Shown here in pieces: positions 11,517 to 22,638 of a DNA stretch of 64,000 bases (positions within the stretch are counted from its first letter, which is position 1; each line of letters opens with the position of its first letter). The stretch is from positions 42,094,356 through 42,158,355 of the forward strand of contig OV277870.1 of assembly GCA_922989275.2 (NCBI GenBank). The letters run 5' to 3'. The translations under genes and the position numbers were made by a program. A model generated the notes under the pieces. It saw nothing but the letters and a program-made list of their open reading frames with translations, was not told the origin of the DNA and searched no databases. Origin of the DNA: Gari tellinella. Taxonomy: Eukaryota > Mollusca > Bivalvia > Cardiida > Psammobiidae.

Positions 11517-12057
11517 TACTCAGCCAAAAATGAAAATACCCATCATATATTTCTATCGATATACTAGGAATTCGAATATATTCTGACTTTTTTTTTTATC
11601 TGGATTGAAGAATAATTCCTTAGTGACATTCTGTGATAAATTAAAGTCGACGCAATATTTTTTTTAATGTAAAATATTGAGCGAAATGACAAAGGGGTCG
11701 ATTTCAAAAATGACACTTAATATTCTTTGAAAAGACTGGGTTAACCAAAAAGAAAGGTTTAATTTCATTTTAAATGTGATATAAGCACTCAAAATGGTAC
11801 TTAAGTCTTGAAATTGGAGTCAGTAGTCCATGCGTCCACCATTTTGTCCAATGCATGGCATGATGCGGCGGCGCATGCTGTTGACGCTGTATAAATGACA
11901 TTAAATGACACAGGCAAATTGTTCCATTCAACATGTTACACTGCTGCCAGGTCATTTACAGTGTTGATTGGGTGATTTTTTCCAACACTATGTCCTAGTT
12001 CATCCCACACATGTTCTATAGGCCATAAATCGCGATTATTCCCAGGTCAGTCTAATA
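11517..12057 (-). mobile_element. Tc1/IS630-type transposon remnant
   Basis: One end is visible at 11517 (tactcagccaaaaatgaaaa). On the minus strand from about 12046 to 11815 the frames contain LWPIEHVWDELGHSVGKNHP, INTVNDLAAV, HVEWNNLP and, after a frame change, SVNSMRRRIMPCIGQNGGRM. These form the conserved C-terminal third of Tc1/IS630 transposases, around the last catalytic acidic residue. Stops and frameshifts make it inactive. The N-terminal part is missing, cut off where the next element begins at 12058. Confidence 0.8.
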
Positions 12058-12617
12058 TACTCAGCAAAAATGGAGGCTGCCCACTTGTTACATTCACTCT
12101 AAATTAAGTAAATTTTCAGGCTCAATATCTTTTGAAGTACTTTATCAACTCCAGTTTTGTTAGAGGTTTTAAAGGCTCTTACGCTCACCAATGTATTCCA
12201 GTAAAAACATTCAGATTAAACAACACATGCAACGAAAATGAAACACTTAAAGTTCGTTCTTATTTCATATCAAAGGGAGGTAATTTGATATTTTATGACT
12301 TTCTAGTCTTAATAACGCCGTAAATATTGTGATGAATGAAAGTATTATGTGATTTTATTTTCTTTAAGAAAAAGATCTAGCTGTTGAAAATGACTACAAT
12401 TGTTTCTCTACTATGGAAAAAGAATTCTAAGCGAAAATGCTGTTTTCAGGAAAAAGAGTTATAGACCTTTTATTTCTAATACAACTTGCTAGTTTTTTTG
12501 CCACAATGATAACATGATTTCTGCTATTTTCTATAAAATATAATTTGAATACAGTTTATGTATGAGCCGCTGATAAGTTAGAATAAAAAAGTGGGTACTT
12601 TCTTTTTTGGCTGAGTA
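12058..12617. mobile_element. non-autonomous Tc1-type element with matching ends
   Basis: Left end tactcagcaaaaatggaggc and right end ctttcttttttggctgagta are inverted relatives of the end at 11517, flanked by TA. There is no transposase signal inside. It abuts the truncated transposase and may have inserted into the parent copy. Confidence 0.6.
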
Positions 12618-12769
12618 TATATATCTAAATTCTAAAGTTAAAACATTGGTTAGAAAAAATTGGCTAAAACAAGTTTGAGACAACAGTATAAATTGGCTTT
12701 AGTCTTTACTAACCTTAATCATGAAAATGCAAAATACAAAATATTTTTTCTATAATTATGTATATCCTA

Positions 12770-12885
12770 AAAGATGGCAACAGCTTACAACAGGATGAAC
12801 GTAAAGCAGCATTTTTATATTTTAATATTTAAAGTGATCACCTGTTATAAAAAAATTAAAAACAGGCTATGGGGTCAAGGTTTGA
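12770..12885 (+). mobile_element. degenerate TTAA-A fragment
   Basis: Decayed hairpin arm (acaacaggatgaacgtaaag) and right subterminal sequence (gtgatcacctgtt, aacaggctatgggg). The TTAA border is lost. Confidence 0.5.
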
Positions 12886-13089
12886 ACTTAATTTCTGCAA
12901 TAGCCATTATAACAGTGGCATTATATTTCTCGATACCACCAGATGGCATTCCATTGCAAAGGACCAATCAATTCTGACCTGCACCAGATAATGACCTATC
13001 AGAAGTCCCTGAGGGAAAATGGCACCCAATCAAATTAGTGAGTTATTAGCAGCAATTGACATGTGCCACGTAAGGTCAACACTTCATGC

Positions 13090-13341
13090 ATAACCCTTTA
13101 CCTGATAGCCTATTTATAGTATTGAAGATAAGTGACTACTTAAAGCAGGTTGAAAGTAAAGCAGAATGCGCCTTAAGGTGCATTTTGCTTTACTTTCAGC
13201 CTGCTTTAAGCTATCATGTACTAGAATATAGAAAATATTCCCTATAAGATATATTCATGACTGATTAAATTGGAACTATTTTCTTCAGAGGAGGAATAAA
13301 TCAAATTCGCTAAAAGACACTTCTATGGGGGAAAGGGATAA
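13090..13341 (-). mobile_element. TTAA-B element, borders decayed
   Basis: Left border ATAACCC and right border GGGATAA. The hairpin near 13140-13210 has lost perfect pairing (GCGCCTTAAGGTGCATTTTG). Confidence 0.75.
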
Positions 13342-13466
13342 AGTGCCAGTAGTAGAGTCCAACATTAACATGTTTCTACCTCACAGTGAAGAGAACTCAA
13401 TGTCAGTGTCGCATACCATATTTATTCTGGAAGGAAAGCCTTGGGGTCTATGCAATTTATTGTATA

Positions 13467-14887
13467 TACGAGGGCTGTCCCAAAACACTGTGGACTAATA
13501 TTTTTTTGAAGAACCCGACGTAATATTTCTATGATTTTTTTACCAATGGTATTTCAAACATTTTCACATTTGTATAAAAAATTATAAGGTTCCTGAACAC
13601 ACCTGACCCTATATTATTTGTAAATATTAATCGTTGGTTAGATTATGCGGCGCACGCCAAAATATAAAAGGTAGATTTAAAGAGGTACATTTTACAACCT
13701 CCTACAAAGCAATTTCGAATCGGAATTTGCGCAAAATTGCGTCATGAATTTTGACGTTGTTTTATATGACGTCATCCTGGAAAAATTCGTTAACGTAGCG
13801 TCATTTAAAAAAAAGATATCTAGTTATGGAGAATGATACCGTGTTCTGAAGACGCAAGAAATGACGACGTCAGAGGAAAAGGCGGCGCAGCAGAATGTCA
13901 AAGAATACTGCTTTGAGTTGCAATTGATCCCGAAACAGACGTTAAAACAGCTACAACCAACAGACATTTATCAATCAGCATCTCGCTTGCTGATGTTCAA
14001 CTAGCATACGCGATTTTCAGAAGGATTGGTTGAGAAAATAATGTAAAGATGGGACGGTCGAAAGAACTTGACAGTTTCACTGTAGAAAACGTGAGGAGCG
14101 TCATGAATGGTGATCGGCGTCTTGCGGGGAGATAGAATGCTGAACTCCTCGGGTCAGCATAATTATTGTCTGTATATCAACATTTCCGTAAGAAACTAAA
14201 CATGTCGAGAGTCGGTGTTATATGGGTGCCACGCTTGATAAGTGCAGAAGAAAAAGAAAGATGTGTCCAGGTTTGAGCAGATATTAGAGAGATCAGGACT
14301 TTTTCAGCAAACACCCATCACACAGATCTCTTGCATACGATACGGGAGAAGTGACCGGGGTTCATTGAAAACCTAGAAAGCAACATATTTCACCAGCTTA
14401 TCGCTTCCTGCCATGTTTCCCAGCATGCACATTCGGAACTTGCCGTGTTGGGTTTTCAAAAGCTTACACATGCGCCACATTCCATTGACCTAGCCCATTA
14501 GATTTTGCAGTATTTTCATACCTAAAACCTCTATTACGCGGACAAAAATTGAAAACGTTGAAGACAGCTCAAACAAGAAACATTGAGAGTGTTGCGCGAG
14601 CTACATGTAGATACAAGCCTGTTTAAGAGGCTGTGCGTCGGCGAAAATACATCGATCACCACTACAAGTATTTTGAAAAGGAGCGACGTTAACTAGTGTG
14701 CGCCGGGGTTAGACAGGTAGGGTGTTTCAAAATAATCTGTGCTGGTCAGTTTTAAAGATAACACGTTAAAACTTCACACAGGTTTACATAAACGCTTTGT
14801 TTATATATACTGACGACAGTTTGTCTCTGCTGTTTTAACGAACACTTTTATAAGGAAAGTCTACGATGTTTTGGGACAGCCCTCGTA
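13467..14887 (+). mobile_element. mariner-like transposon, full length, dead
   Basis: 1421 bp, bounded by TA. Inverted ends are CGAGGGCTGTCCCAAAACA at the left and its exact complement at the right (tgttttgggacagccctcg). CGAGGGC ends and a length near 1.3-1.4 kb are classic for mariner elements. It carries the decayed transposase listed next. Confidence 0.92.
13860..14690 (+). pseudogene. mariner transposase pseudogene
   Basis: Disrupted by many stops and frameshifts. Readable blocks in order: VENVRSVMNGDRRL (about 14082), then MSRVGVIWVPRLISAEEKER (from about 14202), which matches the linker just before the catalytic domain, then HAPHSIDLAH (about 14468), which corresponds to the conserved YSPDLAPSD block at the third catalytic Asp. 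The Asp triad region is not readable as one frame, so no activity is expected. Confidence 0.88.
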
Positions 14888-15924
14888 ATAGGGATAGGGA
14901 TTGGAGGGATTATTGGATGTAACATTTATAATTATGTACCAGTATTCTTACCAACCTGACTGACATATCAATCTCAAAGATATTTTAATATAAATGATAT
15001 TTTCTGGATATGTTTTCTGAAAAGGACTTCAAGTACCGGTATGCAAAAATGCCAGAATTTTGCTATTCCCATCCGATTTTTAAATGACCAGTGTTAGCAT
15101 TTAATGTAGAACTTAATTATAACTAATGACACATGCAAAGTTTCATTCCACACGGTTTGGTGATATTGGTCACAATTTGGTGTATTAGGAACAGTCAAAG
15201 GCAACAACTGTATAAGTATCAAAACAGTTAAAAAGAGGTCAAGGTCAAATTGAGGTAGGCGACAAATGGCTGCATTGGGAATGGTTGAAGTCAATCACTG
15301 TATCTATGCATCCAAGCATTGTAGTAAGTAGTGTAATCTATTGATGTCAGACAGACAATACTGGCAAAATGTTGTTCACCTCTTAGTACACACAGATGAA
15401 CTTACAGACACAATGTCATGGATGGAAGTATGGACAATCAGGACAATCACTATAATTATGCCTATCACATCTAACAAAGCGTGTGGGGGGGATCTGTTTC
15501 CGAGTTATGTCGAAGCTCTGGTGAAAAGGGCAATAGTTTTTCAAATATTCCACTTAAATTAATATTATCTGGTGTTCTGGCAAAAAAAGCTATGCATGGG
15601 GGCCCATTCTTACTCCCTGAACAGTAAAGCTAATCATTGCAAGCAACAAATTTCATGCAGTCAAGAAAGGGGTCAATAAACAACTATTACCAATACATTT
15701 TGGCTGAGAAAACAGCTGACTCAACTGAGCTGAGGCCAGCACAGCATTGTTCTGTCAAATCAATAACACAAATATGCTTTATGTCTTGAATTGTGCCGAG
15801 ACACTCCACAGCCTATTATGATAAATTTGTAAGAATCGATGCCATAGCAGACTTTTGACAAAACAGAAGTTCAGCATCAACACTTGAATATAGCTGTGAG
15901 AGTTTGCTGCAGGTAGTGTTAATT
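14888..15924. other. no feature recognised
   Basis: No coding frame with known motifs. Open frames at 15094-15294 (-) and 15341-15562 (+) look like chance. Confidence 0.45.
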
Positions 15925-16176
15925 TTAACCCATTACCCCATAAATACGCCTTTTAACGCCTTTAATTTATTTCTCCACTGAAGAAAATAGTTCTAATTTA
16001 TACAGTTATGAATATATATCATAAGAAATAATTTCTATTTTCTAGAAGATGGTATCTTAACGCAGGTTGAAAGTAAAGCAGAATGTGCCTTAAGGCACAT
16101 TCTGCTTTACTTTTAACCTGCTTTAAGTGGCCACCTATCTTCAATACTAGAAACAGGCTATGGGGTAATGGGTTAA
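15925..16176 (+). mobile_element. TTAA-A element, full length
   Basis: Intact borders. The hairpin has small defects (ttaacgcaggttg against caacctgctttaa-type pairing). Its right TTAA is also the left TTAA of the next element. Confidence 0.85.
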
Positions 16177-16411
16177 CTCTTTCAAGACTTAAGTAACCTC
16201 TTGTGGTTTATTATGTTCCCTTGTGGATCATTTTAGTTACCAAAACATGAACCTGTCTACTTGGAATTCTGGGTAGTTCACTAAATACTGGTCTGAATTA
16301 GCAAACAGTGTAGACCCTGGTCAGAGGGCTCCTATAGGAGCTCTCTGATCTAGGTCTACACTGTATGCAAATGTAATATTTTTAACAGGTCCATGGAGTT
16401 GAAAGAGTTAA
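16173..16411. mobile_element. TTAA-N element with CAAACAG hairpin
   Basis: Ends TTAACTCTTTCAAG and GTTGAAAGAGTTAA pair well. Hairpin at 16302-16367 (core ctggtcagagggctcc). It sits head to tail with the preceding element on a single TTAA. Confidence 0.65.
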
Positions 16412-16443
16412 ATTGTTTCATGTGAATCAACTTAAGGAAAGAG

Positions 16444-16498
16444 TTAACCCATTACCCCATAGCCTGTTTCTAGTTTTCAAGAATATAGAAAATATAAT
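16444..16498 (-). mobile_element. TTAA-A element, internally deleted stub
   Basis: Left 30 bp (ttaacccattaccccatagc) is joined directly to gaatatagaaaatata. The hairpin is gone and no right border is visible. Confidence 0.6.
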
Positions 16499-16546
16499 AG
16501 CCCCTACAAAATGTCCAAACACTTTTTTGATACCATAGCTGCTCGT

Positions 16547-16794
16547 TTAACCCATTCCCTCATAAATATGCCTTTTTATGCCTTTAATTTATTCCTCCAC
16601 TCTAGAAAATAGTTCAATTTTATACAGTCATGAATAAATTATGTTTCATAAGAAATATTTGCTATGTCCTAGAAGATGATAGCTTAAAGCAGGCTGAAAG
16701 TCACTAAATAAGCAGGCATATTCTGATTTACTTTCAATCTGCTTTAAGTGGTCACCTTTAACTCTAGAAACAGACTATGGGTGTAATGGGTTAA
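16547..16794 (+). mobile_element. TTAA-A element, hairpin damaged
   Basis: Both TTAA borders are present. The hairpin centre has been altered (gaaagtcactaaataagcag), so the arms no longer pair fully. Confidence 0.75.
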
Positions 16795-17160
16795 GTTACT
16801 AACTTACAGACATTTTTTTCTAGAGCACTGTGACACAGTTCATATGGAAGCCACTGTGTCAGTATGAGCTCCAGTTATCTTGTCCTACTGGGTAAACCCC
16901 TGTGACAGGAACAACCACTGTTTCTATATATACCAAACCACAATGCCTTCAATGATAACTGATGAGGCTTGTTAGCTATCTTATCTTTATTGGGCATCAC
17001 CTTGTCTGTCAGAGCTAATTCACCCTAACCTCCATTAAACCATCGCTTCACTTCCATGGTGCCATCTGCTTTAAACAATTATTGTCAACTGCTTTCATTT
17101 CTCAAACTTTAAATTTCAAGTATTTTGACAGGTAACTTGACAGTTATACCAGTATTCTAA
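16795..17160. other. no feature recognised
   Basis: Contains a short inverted pair around 16830-16860 (ctgtgacacag ... ccactgtgtcag). Nothing else noted. Confidence 0.4.
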
Positions 17161-17167
17161 TGAGTGT

Positions 17168-17232
17168 CAAACAGTTTGGATGCTGATCAGACACTGGGTA
17201 ATGCAGAGTCTGATCAAGTTTCAAACTGTTTG
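17168..17232. repeat. CAAACAG hairpin, weak copy
   Basis: caaacagtttggatgctgat paired with gatcaagtttcaaactgttt, with several mismatches. Surrounding element ends are not clear. Confidence 0.5.
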
Positions 17233-17565
17233 CTAACAACAATGGATTTCAGGGTAATATGTAGTGAAGCAGGTATTTTTTTACCGCTACACCACTACCC
17301 TTATTCTGCCAAGAACATTAAATTTTGTCACATAGTATTACATGTATATCAGTTTCCAATTTTTTTTGCATTAATTGAATAATTGTTTTACCAAGAAACA
17401 AAAGTTGACCAGCACGTCCTGTAAGCAGCATCATATAGCTTTATCCCTTTCTTAAAAAAAATAGCAGAAGCGCCTGACAGTGCCTCTACTTACTCCTCCA
17501 TGTAACTGCTAAAATGAATATTCAATTATTATGCTGTAAGTACTAGTGTTGAACACTGCTGGCAG

Positions 17566-17640
17566 CTTAAAGCAAGATGAAACTAAAGCAGAAAGCTCCT
17601 AAAGGGGCTTTCTGCATGCCTTACTTGCATCTTGCTTTAT
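17566..17640. repeat. TTAAAGCAAG hairpin (type D)
   Basis: ttaaagcaagatgaaactaa pairs with ttacttgcatcttgcttta. The centre is AGCTCCTAAAGGGGCT. This is a distinct relative of the AGCAGG hairpin; similar ones occur at 28187 and 54962. Confidence 0.6.
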
Positions 17641-17656
17641 GCAGTTTACTGCCAAT

Positions 17657-17920
17657 TTAACTTCAAATGAACAATGCCTGGGTTTCCTATATAGTGACTA
17701 GTCTAGTTTACTTTTTAGTGTTTACTGTTTAGGGCTGCTTTTACAATGAATTGCAAAAAATGACAAACAGTGGCTGTGCAGACCCAGAGCAGAGGACTCC
17801 CTAGGAAGCCCTCTGATCTCGGTCTACACTGTTTGCATAAGACAATAAGACAATTGTACTGTTCACAGGTACACTGTAAAGGATGAATGTACTTGTGGCT
17901 AGTAGGACTCAGTGGGTTAA
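17657..17920. mobile_element. possible TTAA-N element with CAAACAG hairpin
   Basis: Hairpin at 17764-17835 (caaacagtggctgtgcagac ... ggtctacactgtttg). The right border gggttaa at 17914-17920 is shared with the next element. The left border at 17657 (ttaacttcaaatga) is a guess. Confidence 0.4.
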
Positions 17921-18414
17921 CCTATTACCCCTAGCCTGTTTCTTGTTTTGAAGACAGGTGACTACTTAAAGCAGGCTGAAAGTAAAGCAGAATGTGCCTT
18001 AACCCTTTCCCCCATAGAAGCGCCTTTTAGCGCATTCAGTTTATTCTTGCCCTGAAGAAGATAGTTCCAATTTATACATTCATAAATATGTATAATACAA
18101 AATATGTTCTATATTCTAGCAGATGATAGCTTAAAGCAGGCTGAAAGTAAAGCAGAATGCGCTTAAAGCGCATTCTGCTTTACTTTCAACCTGCTTTAAG
18201 AGGACACCTATATTCAGTACTAGAGATATGCTATGTGGGAAAGGGTTAAGGCACATTCTGCTTTACTTTCAACCTGCTTTAAGCTATCATCTGTTAGGAT
18301 TTAGAAAATATTTCTTATAATACTTATTCATAACTGTATAAAGCGGAACAGTTTTCTTCGGAGGAGTATCAAACTAAAGGTGTAAAAAGGCATATTCATG
18401 GGGTAATGGGTTAA
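17917..18414 (-). mobile_element. TTAA-A element split at its hairpin centre
   Basis: Left part 17917-18002 ends in gaatgtgcctTAA, the exact centre of the hairpin. The right part resumes with TTAAggcacattctgc at 18246 and runs to ggggtaatgggttaa. The two halves rejoin as a perfect hairpin. Confidence 0.9.
17999..18249 (+). mobile_element. TTAA-B element nested in hairpin centre
   Basis: 251 bp including both TTAA (ttaaccctttcccccataga ... gctatgtgggaaagggttaa), with its own perfect hairpin and a GCGCTTAAAGCGC centre. The target TTAA is duplicated with nothing else added. Confidence 0.92.
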
Positions 18415-18713
18415 GAGTTCAGAGGTACAATATACCAGTATGATATTAGCTGTACAATCACCATGCTCTGCTGCTAGATACTGACTCCAAACTAATGCAG
18501 CAGAAACCTGATAAATGAGTCATTTTCACTTTTTTATAATCAAGACAAAACTGCAAATAGAAAAACACCATAATGACACTCTATTGATGTGCAGTGGCAG
18601 CTATAGCAACTTGTTGTGTTAACCCTTAAACAGCTGAGTCTTCAAACAAGCTCTTTCATTTCTTAACCAAATACCCCATAAGCCTGATTCTAGTTTTGAA
18701 AATACACAATGTA

Positions 18714-18991
18714 CGTTTTGTTTTGTTTTGATTTTACGTCGCTTTCAACAGTATTTCAGTCATATCGCGACGTCCAGCTAATTATAGGTGGAGGAAGACC
18801 CCAGAAGTCCTTTATGCACTGTTTCAGGCACAAATCGGCAACTGGGTAGAACCACCGACCTTCCGCAAGCCAGCTGGAAGGCTTCCCCACATGAAAAATC
18901 CGAACGACCCTACTGGGATTCGAACTCACAGCGGTCAGGAGCTTAGTGATGTAAGTCACCGTGACTATACCACTAGACCACGGAGGCCCCC
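18714..18991 (-). mobile_element. tRNA-derived SINE
   Basis: 278 bp on minus. The 5' head has pol III promoter-like boxes (A-box region tggtctagtggtatagtc, B-box gttcgaatccc), then a body with ccagctggcttgcggaaggt, and an A/C-rich tail (aaaatcaaaacaaaac). A perfect 9-bp target duplication CACAATGTA flanks it at 18705-18713 and 18992-19000, as expected for LINE-mediated insertion. A second copy lies at 55386. It may belong to a conserved mollusc SINE superfamily (RUDI/Meta type), which I cannot verify. Confidence 0.88.
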
Positions 18992-19117
18992 CACAATGTA
19001 GGTGACCAACCACTTATAGCAGGTTGAAAGTAAAGCAGGATGCGCCTTAAGGCGCATTCTGCTTTACTTTCAACCTGCTTTAAGCTACCATCTGCTAGAA
19101 TATACTAGAAAATAGCT

Positions 19118-19946
19118 CAGTGTTCTGCCTAGAAATCCAAAACTATGGGCCCCAGGGCCCACTGGACATGAAAAAAGGGGGCCATTTTTTAAAAGTGTGG
19201 GCCCCACATTTTTTGCCATGAAAATAATAGAAAACACAATAAAAATAACTTGTTTTCCAATTACGACATTCACCAGTGGTGTGCTCTTATTCTTAAATTG
19301 CTTTAGTCTAGACAGAGATTGTCATAGAATCTGACCCACCATTGTAAGCCAGCCACGTGTGATCTTTTGACCACTTATGCTGAAAAGTTCATCAGTTCTT
19401 TTTCTCGGCGGATATACTATTGGGACCGTATACTATTCGTGCGTTTCGAAGAGCCGTCAACTTTATCAGACTCGGCCGTCGGCTGGGGTGGAGAGGGGTT
19501 TCTGTTTTTGAGAATCAATTTACTACTTACGGTTGTATTCTGATCCGCAACAGCGTCATGCACGTTTTCTCTTTGGTATACTTAATATTATTTTGGTCTT
19601 ATTCCTTAATTTTACTCCGCATATTTCGAAAACTTTGAAAAAAGTCTATCAGTGTAGCTGCCTTACGTTTTTGGTCAGCCATCTTTCAACGAAACAAACG
19701 AGAAGGCATGAGAGATTATCAGCGATTGGACTACAGCGGATACTTCCGGTCGACGTATCCAATGAAATTAGTCGTTTTAAATGCTCTAATAGTACGGATA
19801 GACTAAAACATTGACCGTCAGTGCGGGGGAAAAAAAATTCGCGATTTTTTTAAGCGCGCCCTCGGGCCCATTTACGGGAATTTTTCCGCGCCTTTTGTGA
19901 TTTTTATGCGCCAATGGCGCAAGGGCGCGGCCTGGGCAGAACACTG
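19118..19946. mobile_element. hAT-like non-autonomous element
   Basis: 829 bp with inverted ends CAGTGTTCTGCC and GGCAGAACACTG. Flanked by ATAGCT on both sides (6 bp, or 7 if the terminal C is counted). The inside has GGGCCC-rich blocks near both ends (19149-19210, 19856-19936). An open frame at 19533-19814 has no recognisable domain. CAGTG ends point to hAT; the short duplication is unusual for it. Confidence 0.75.
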
Positions 19947-20057
19947 ATAGCTCTTATAATATATATTCATAACTGTATAAATTGGAACTTATGGTTGTCC
20001 TCAGTGAAGGAATAAATTAAAGGTGTAAAAAGACGTATTTATGGGGTAATGGGTTAA

Positions 20058-20383
20058 GGACAAGATATCAATCTGCACAATATCTACTGCATACATGTAT
20101 AATTAATAGCAGTCAGTTCAATATAAAGTTTAAAGCTCCGTTCTGTAAAAATGTCTTTCTGTGGATCATAATAGGCATGGGAATATTATTGTCATGTCTT
20201 TATGCTATAATCTGCTGTAATCCACTTGTAACTACTAAAATAGCTGTTTGTTTTTGAACGATCATCTTTTAGCACAATGAACCCTAGCGAGAAGCAACTT
20301 GTCCTTTTTTACAAAGAGTTATCTGTAAAGAGAACTTTTGTCTTATGCAAACAGTGTATAGAGTGTACTTTTGTCTTAATATG
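20058..20383. other. no feature recognised
   Basis: AT-rich spacer ending with tatgcaaacagtgtatagag, perhaps a stray hairpin arm. Confidence 0.4.
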
Positions 20384-20452
20384 CAAACAACTAGTATAAA
20401 CTCAGATCAGAGGGATCCTAAAGGAGCTTTCTGATCAGGGTCTGCATTGTTG
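20384..20452. repeat. CAAACAG hairpin, decayed
   Basis: aaactcagatcagagggatc pairs loosely with ctttctgatcagggtctgca. The outer arm is eroded. Confidence 0.5.
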
Positions 20453-20610
20453 GTATTTTGCAAATATTGTTAAAATAAACCCTACATGGATGAAAATGGT
20501 CTAGAGATGTGATCTGGATCCATACTGTTTGCATAAGTTATCTATAATTTCAAAAGGTCACTACTCAAGAGACTTATATAAGCCTATTACAAAGGTCACA
20601 CGAGGTGAAG

Positions 20611-20802
20611 CAGGGCTCCAGATAAGGGGAGTATTTCAAAAATTAAAATCTTTATTTCTGAATGAAACCCTATGGTGTCACTACTCATTAGAATCGTCTC
20701 TTCGAGACGATTCTAATGAGCAGTAACACCATAGGATTGGTGCTGAAATGAGTGAGAAAACATTTAATTTGATGAGTTTACTCCCTCTTATCTGGAGCCC
20801 TG
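20611..20802. mobile_element. CAGGG-T element (hAT-like MITE)
   Basis: Ends CAGGGCTCCAGATAAGGGGA and ctcttatctggagccctg. The interior palindrome is tcattagaatcgtctcttcg. Flanks share GGTGAAG (7 bp, or 6 plus one chance base). There is no coding capacity. Confidence 0.8.
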
Positions 20803-20872
20803 GGTGAAGGATTAGGTCACTTACACTTCTTCATTGACCTAACAAGGTAACTCACTGATCTCCTATATGCAC

Positions 20873-21128
20873 TTACCCCTTACCCCATAGCCTATTAAAT
20901 TTCTAGTTTTGAAAACAGGTGACTTCTTAAAGCAGGTTGAAAGTAAAGCAGAATGCGTCTCAAAGCGCATTCTGCTTTACTTTTAACCTGCTTTAAGCTA
21001 TCATCTGCTAGGATAAAGATTTTTTTTCTAATAGTTCACAATCACAACTTAATAAATTGGAATTTTTTTCTTACATGGAGGAATAAATTGGAGGCGTAAA
21101 AAGGTGTATTTATGGGGTAATGGGTTAA
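20873..21128 (-). mobile_element. TTAA-A element
   Basis: Left border decayed to TTACCCC; right border intact. Hairpin centre GCGTCTCAAAGCGC. Confidence 0.8.
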
Positions 21129-21180
21129 ACCATGCAGCAATCACATAATTACCTTACCTTAGGCAGGTATCATAAGAGGA

Positions 21181-21240
21181 AAACAGTCTGGATTCTGATC
21201 AGATGAACTATTTTAGCATCTGATCAGATTCGGTACTGTT
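21181..21240. repeat. CAAACAG-type hairpin, short
   Basis: aaacagtctggattctgatc pairs with tgatcagattcggtactgtt across an AT-rich centre. Confidence 0.45.
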
Positions 21241-21381
21241 TTTTTTTCACTGGGTTCTAGAATTTTGCATATAATTTATTATGTTTATGTTTCAGAAATA
21301 AACAAATTTAAAGCAGAAGTCATTTGATTACAAAGGTTAACTTTACATGCACAGTTTTCAGTGTTTAACATAGGTTCTTGC

Positions 21382-21633
21382 TTCACCCATTACTTCATAA
21401 ATGTGCCTTTTTACGCCTTAAATTTATACAACCTGCCACTGAAGAAAATAGTTCTACTTTATAGTCATCAATAATGTACCATAAGAATAATGTTTCTTTA
21501 TCCTAGCAGATATTAGCTGAAACTGAAAGGAAAACATAAGTGCCTTTAAAGGTACATTCTGCTATTCTTTCAACCTGCTTTAAGCAGTAATAAGTCTTCA
21601 GAACTAGAAACAGGCTATAGGGTATTAGGGTAA
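21382..21633 (+). mobile_element. TTAA-A element, old copy
   Basis: Both borders decayed (TTCACCC, GGGTAA). The hairpin arms no longer match (ctgaaaggaaaacataagtg against tctgctattctttcaacctg). Confidence 0.7.
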
Positions 21634-21681
21634 AGTTTTTTAACCAATAGCCTGTTTCTAAATTTGAAGACAGGTTGAAAG

Positions 21682-22638
21682 CACAGGGACCCGGCACGAT
21701 TGATTTTTGAGAGAAAAAATTGTCAAAAGGTATATATAGAGACAAGGGGTACAACTGATTGTTAGTATATTCTCACCCTATCTCGACAAAAGCGGTCATA
21801 TCACGAATAATAATTGATGAAACGACACCCTTTTTGCATTTCTGTCTAGCTAATATAATACCCTTCCATAAAAACATAACATAAAACCAACTGTAATGAT
21901 GCACTTTCAACAGTAATTGCATTTACTAACAGAAATCAACAACTTTTGGAAAACGGGACAGGTGTTCGTTCACAGCTAACACAGCATTGACCACTACTGT
22001 ACGCTTGTTTAGGCGGTAATCGAGTGCTACAGTCATTGACAGCTACTGTACGCTTGTTTAGGCGGTAATATCGAGCTTGACAGTCATACAGTTCCATAAA
22101 TATACATATTTGACACCGATCAAAGCTGATTTTTTCTCAAATCATTGCCGTACCCAAAAAGCCTACATGTACAAGAATAGCTTTACTGTCGAAGAAAACA
22201 TGCGAATTTGTTGTTGGTATTGCAATGGTATGAGTATAAATCAGCTTTGATCGGTGTAAAAAATGGATATCCATGGAACTGTATGATTGTCATGTTCGAT
22301 ATTACCGCCTAAACAAGCACACAGTAGTGGTCAATGCGGTGTCAGCTGTGAACGAACACCTGTCCCGTTTTCCAAAAGTTGTTGATTTCTGTGAGTAAAT
22401 GCAATTACTTTTGAAAGTGCATGCTAACGGTTGGTTTTATGTTATGTTTTTATGGAAGGGTATTATATTAGCTAGACAGAAGTGCAAAAAGGGTGTCGTT
22501 TCATCAATTATTATTTATGATATGCCTGGTTTTGTCGAGATAGGGTGAGAATGTACTAACAATCAGTTGTACCCCTTGTCTCTATATATACCTTCTGACG
22601 ATTTTTTTCTCAAAACGCAATCGTGCCAGGGCCCTGTG
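21682..22638. mobile_element. long foldback element with 8-bp target duplication
   Basis: Two arms of about 400-450 bp run inward from CACAGGGACCCGGCACGATT and, at the right, its inverted relative (caatcgtgccagggccctgtg), meeting near 22145-22215. GTTGAAAG flanks both sides (21674-21681 and 22639-22646). The left arm alone has a tandem duplication of about 50 bp (two copies of tactgtacgcttgtttaggc, 21991-22089). No transposase is seen. Long-arm foldbacks with 8-9 bp duplications occur in MULE, hAT and P groups; I cannot choose between them. Confidence 0.82.

Larger units (their letters stand above)
18663..20057 (-). mobile_element. TTAA-A element carrying two later insertions
   Basis: Host sequence is present in three blocks: 18663-18713, 19001-19117 and 19947-20057 (ending tatggggtaatgggttaa). 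The SINE and the hAT-like element below fill the gaps. Removing both restores a normal A element with its hairpin at about 19014-19083. Confidence 0.88.
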
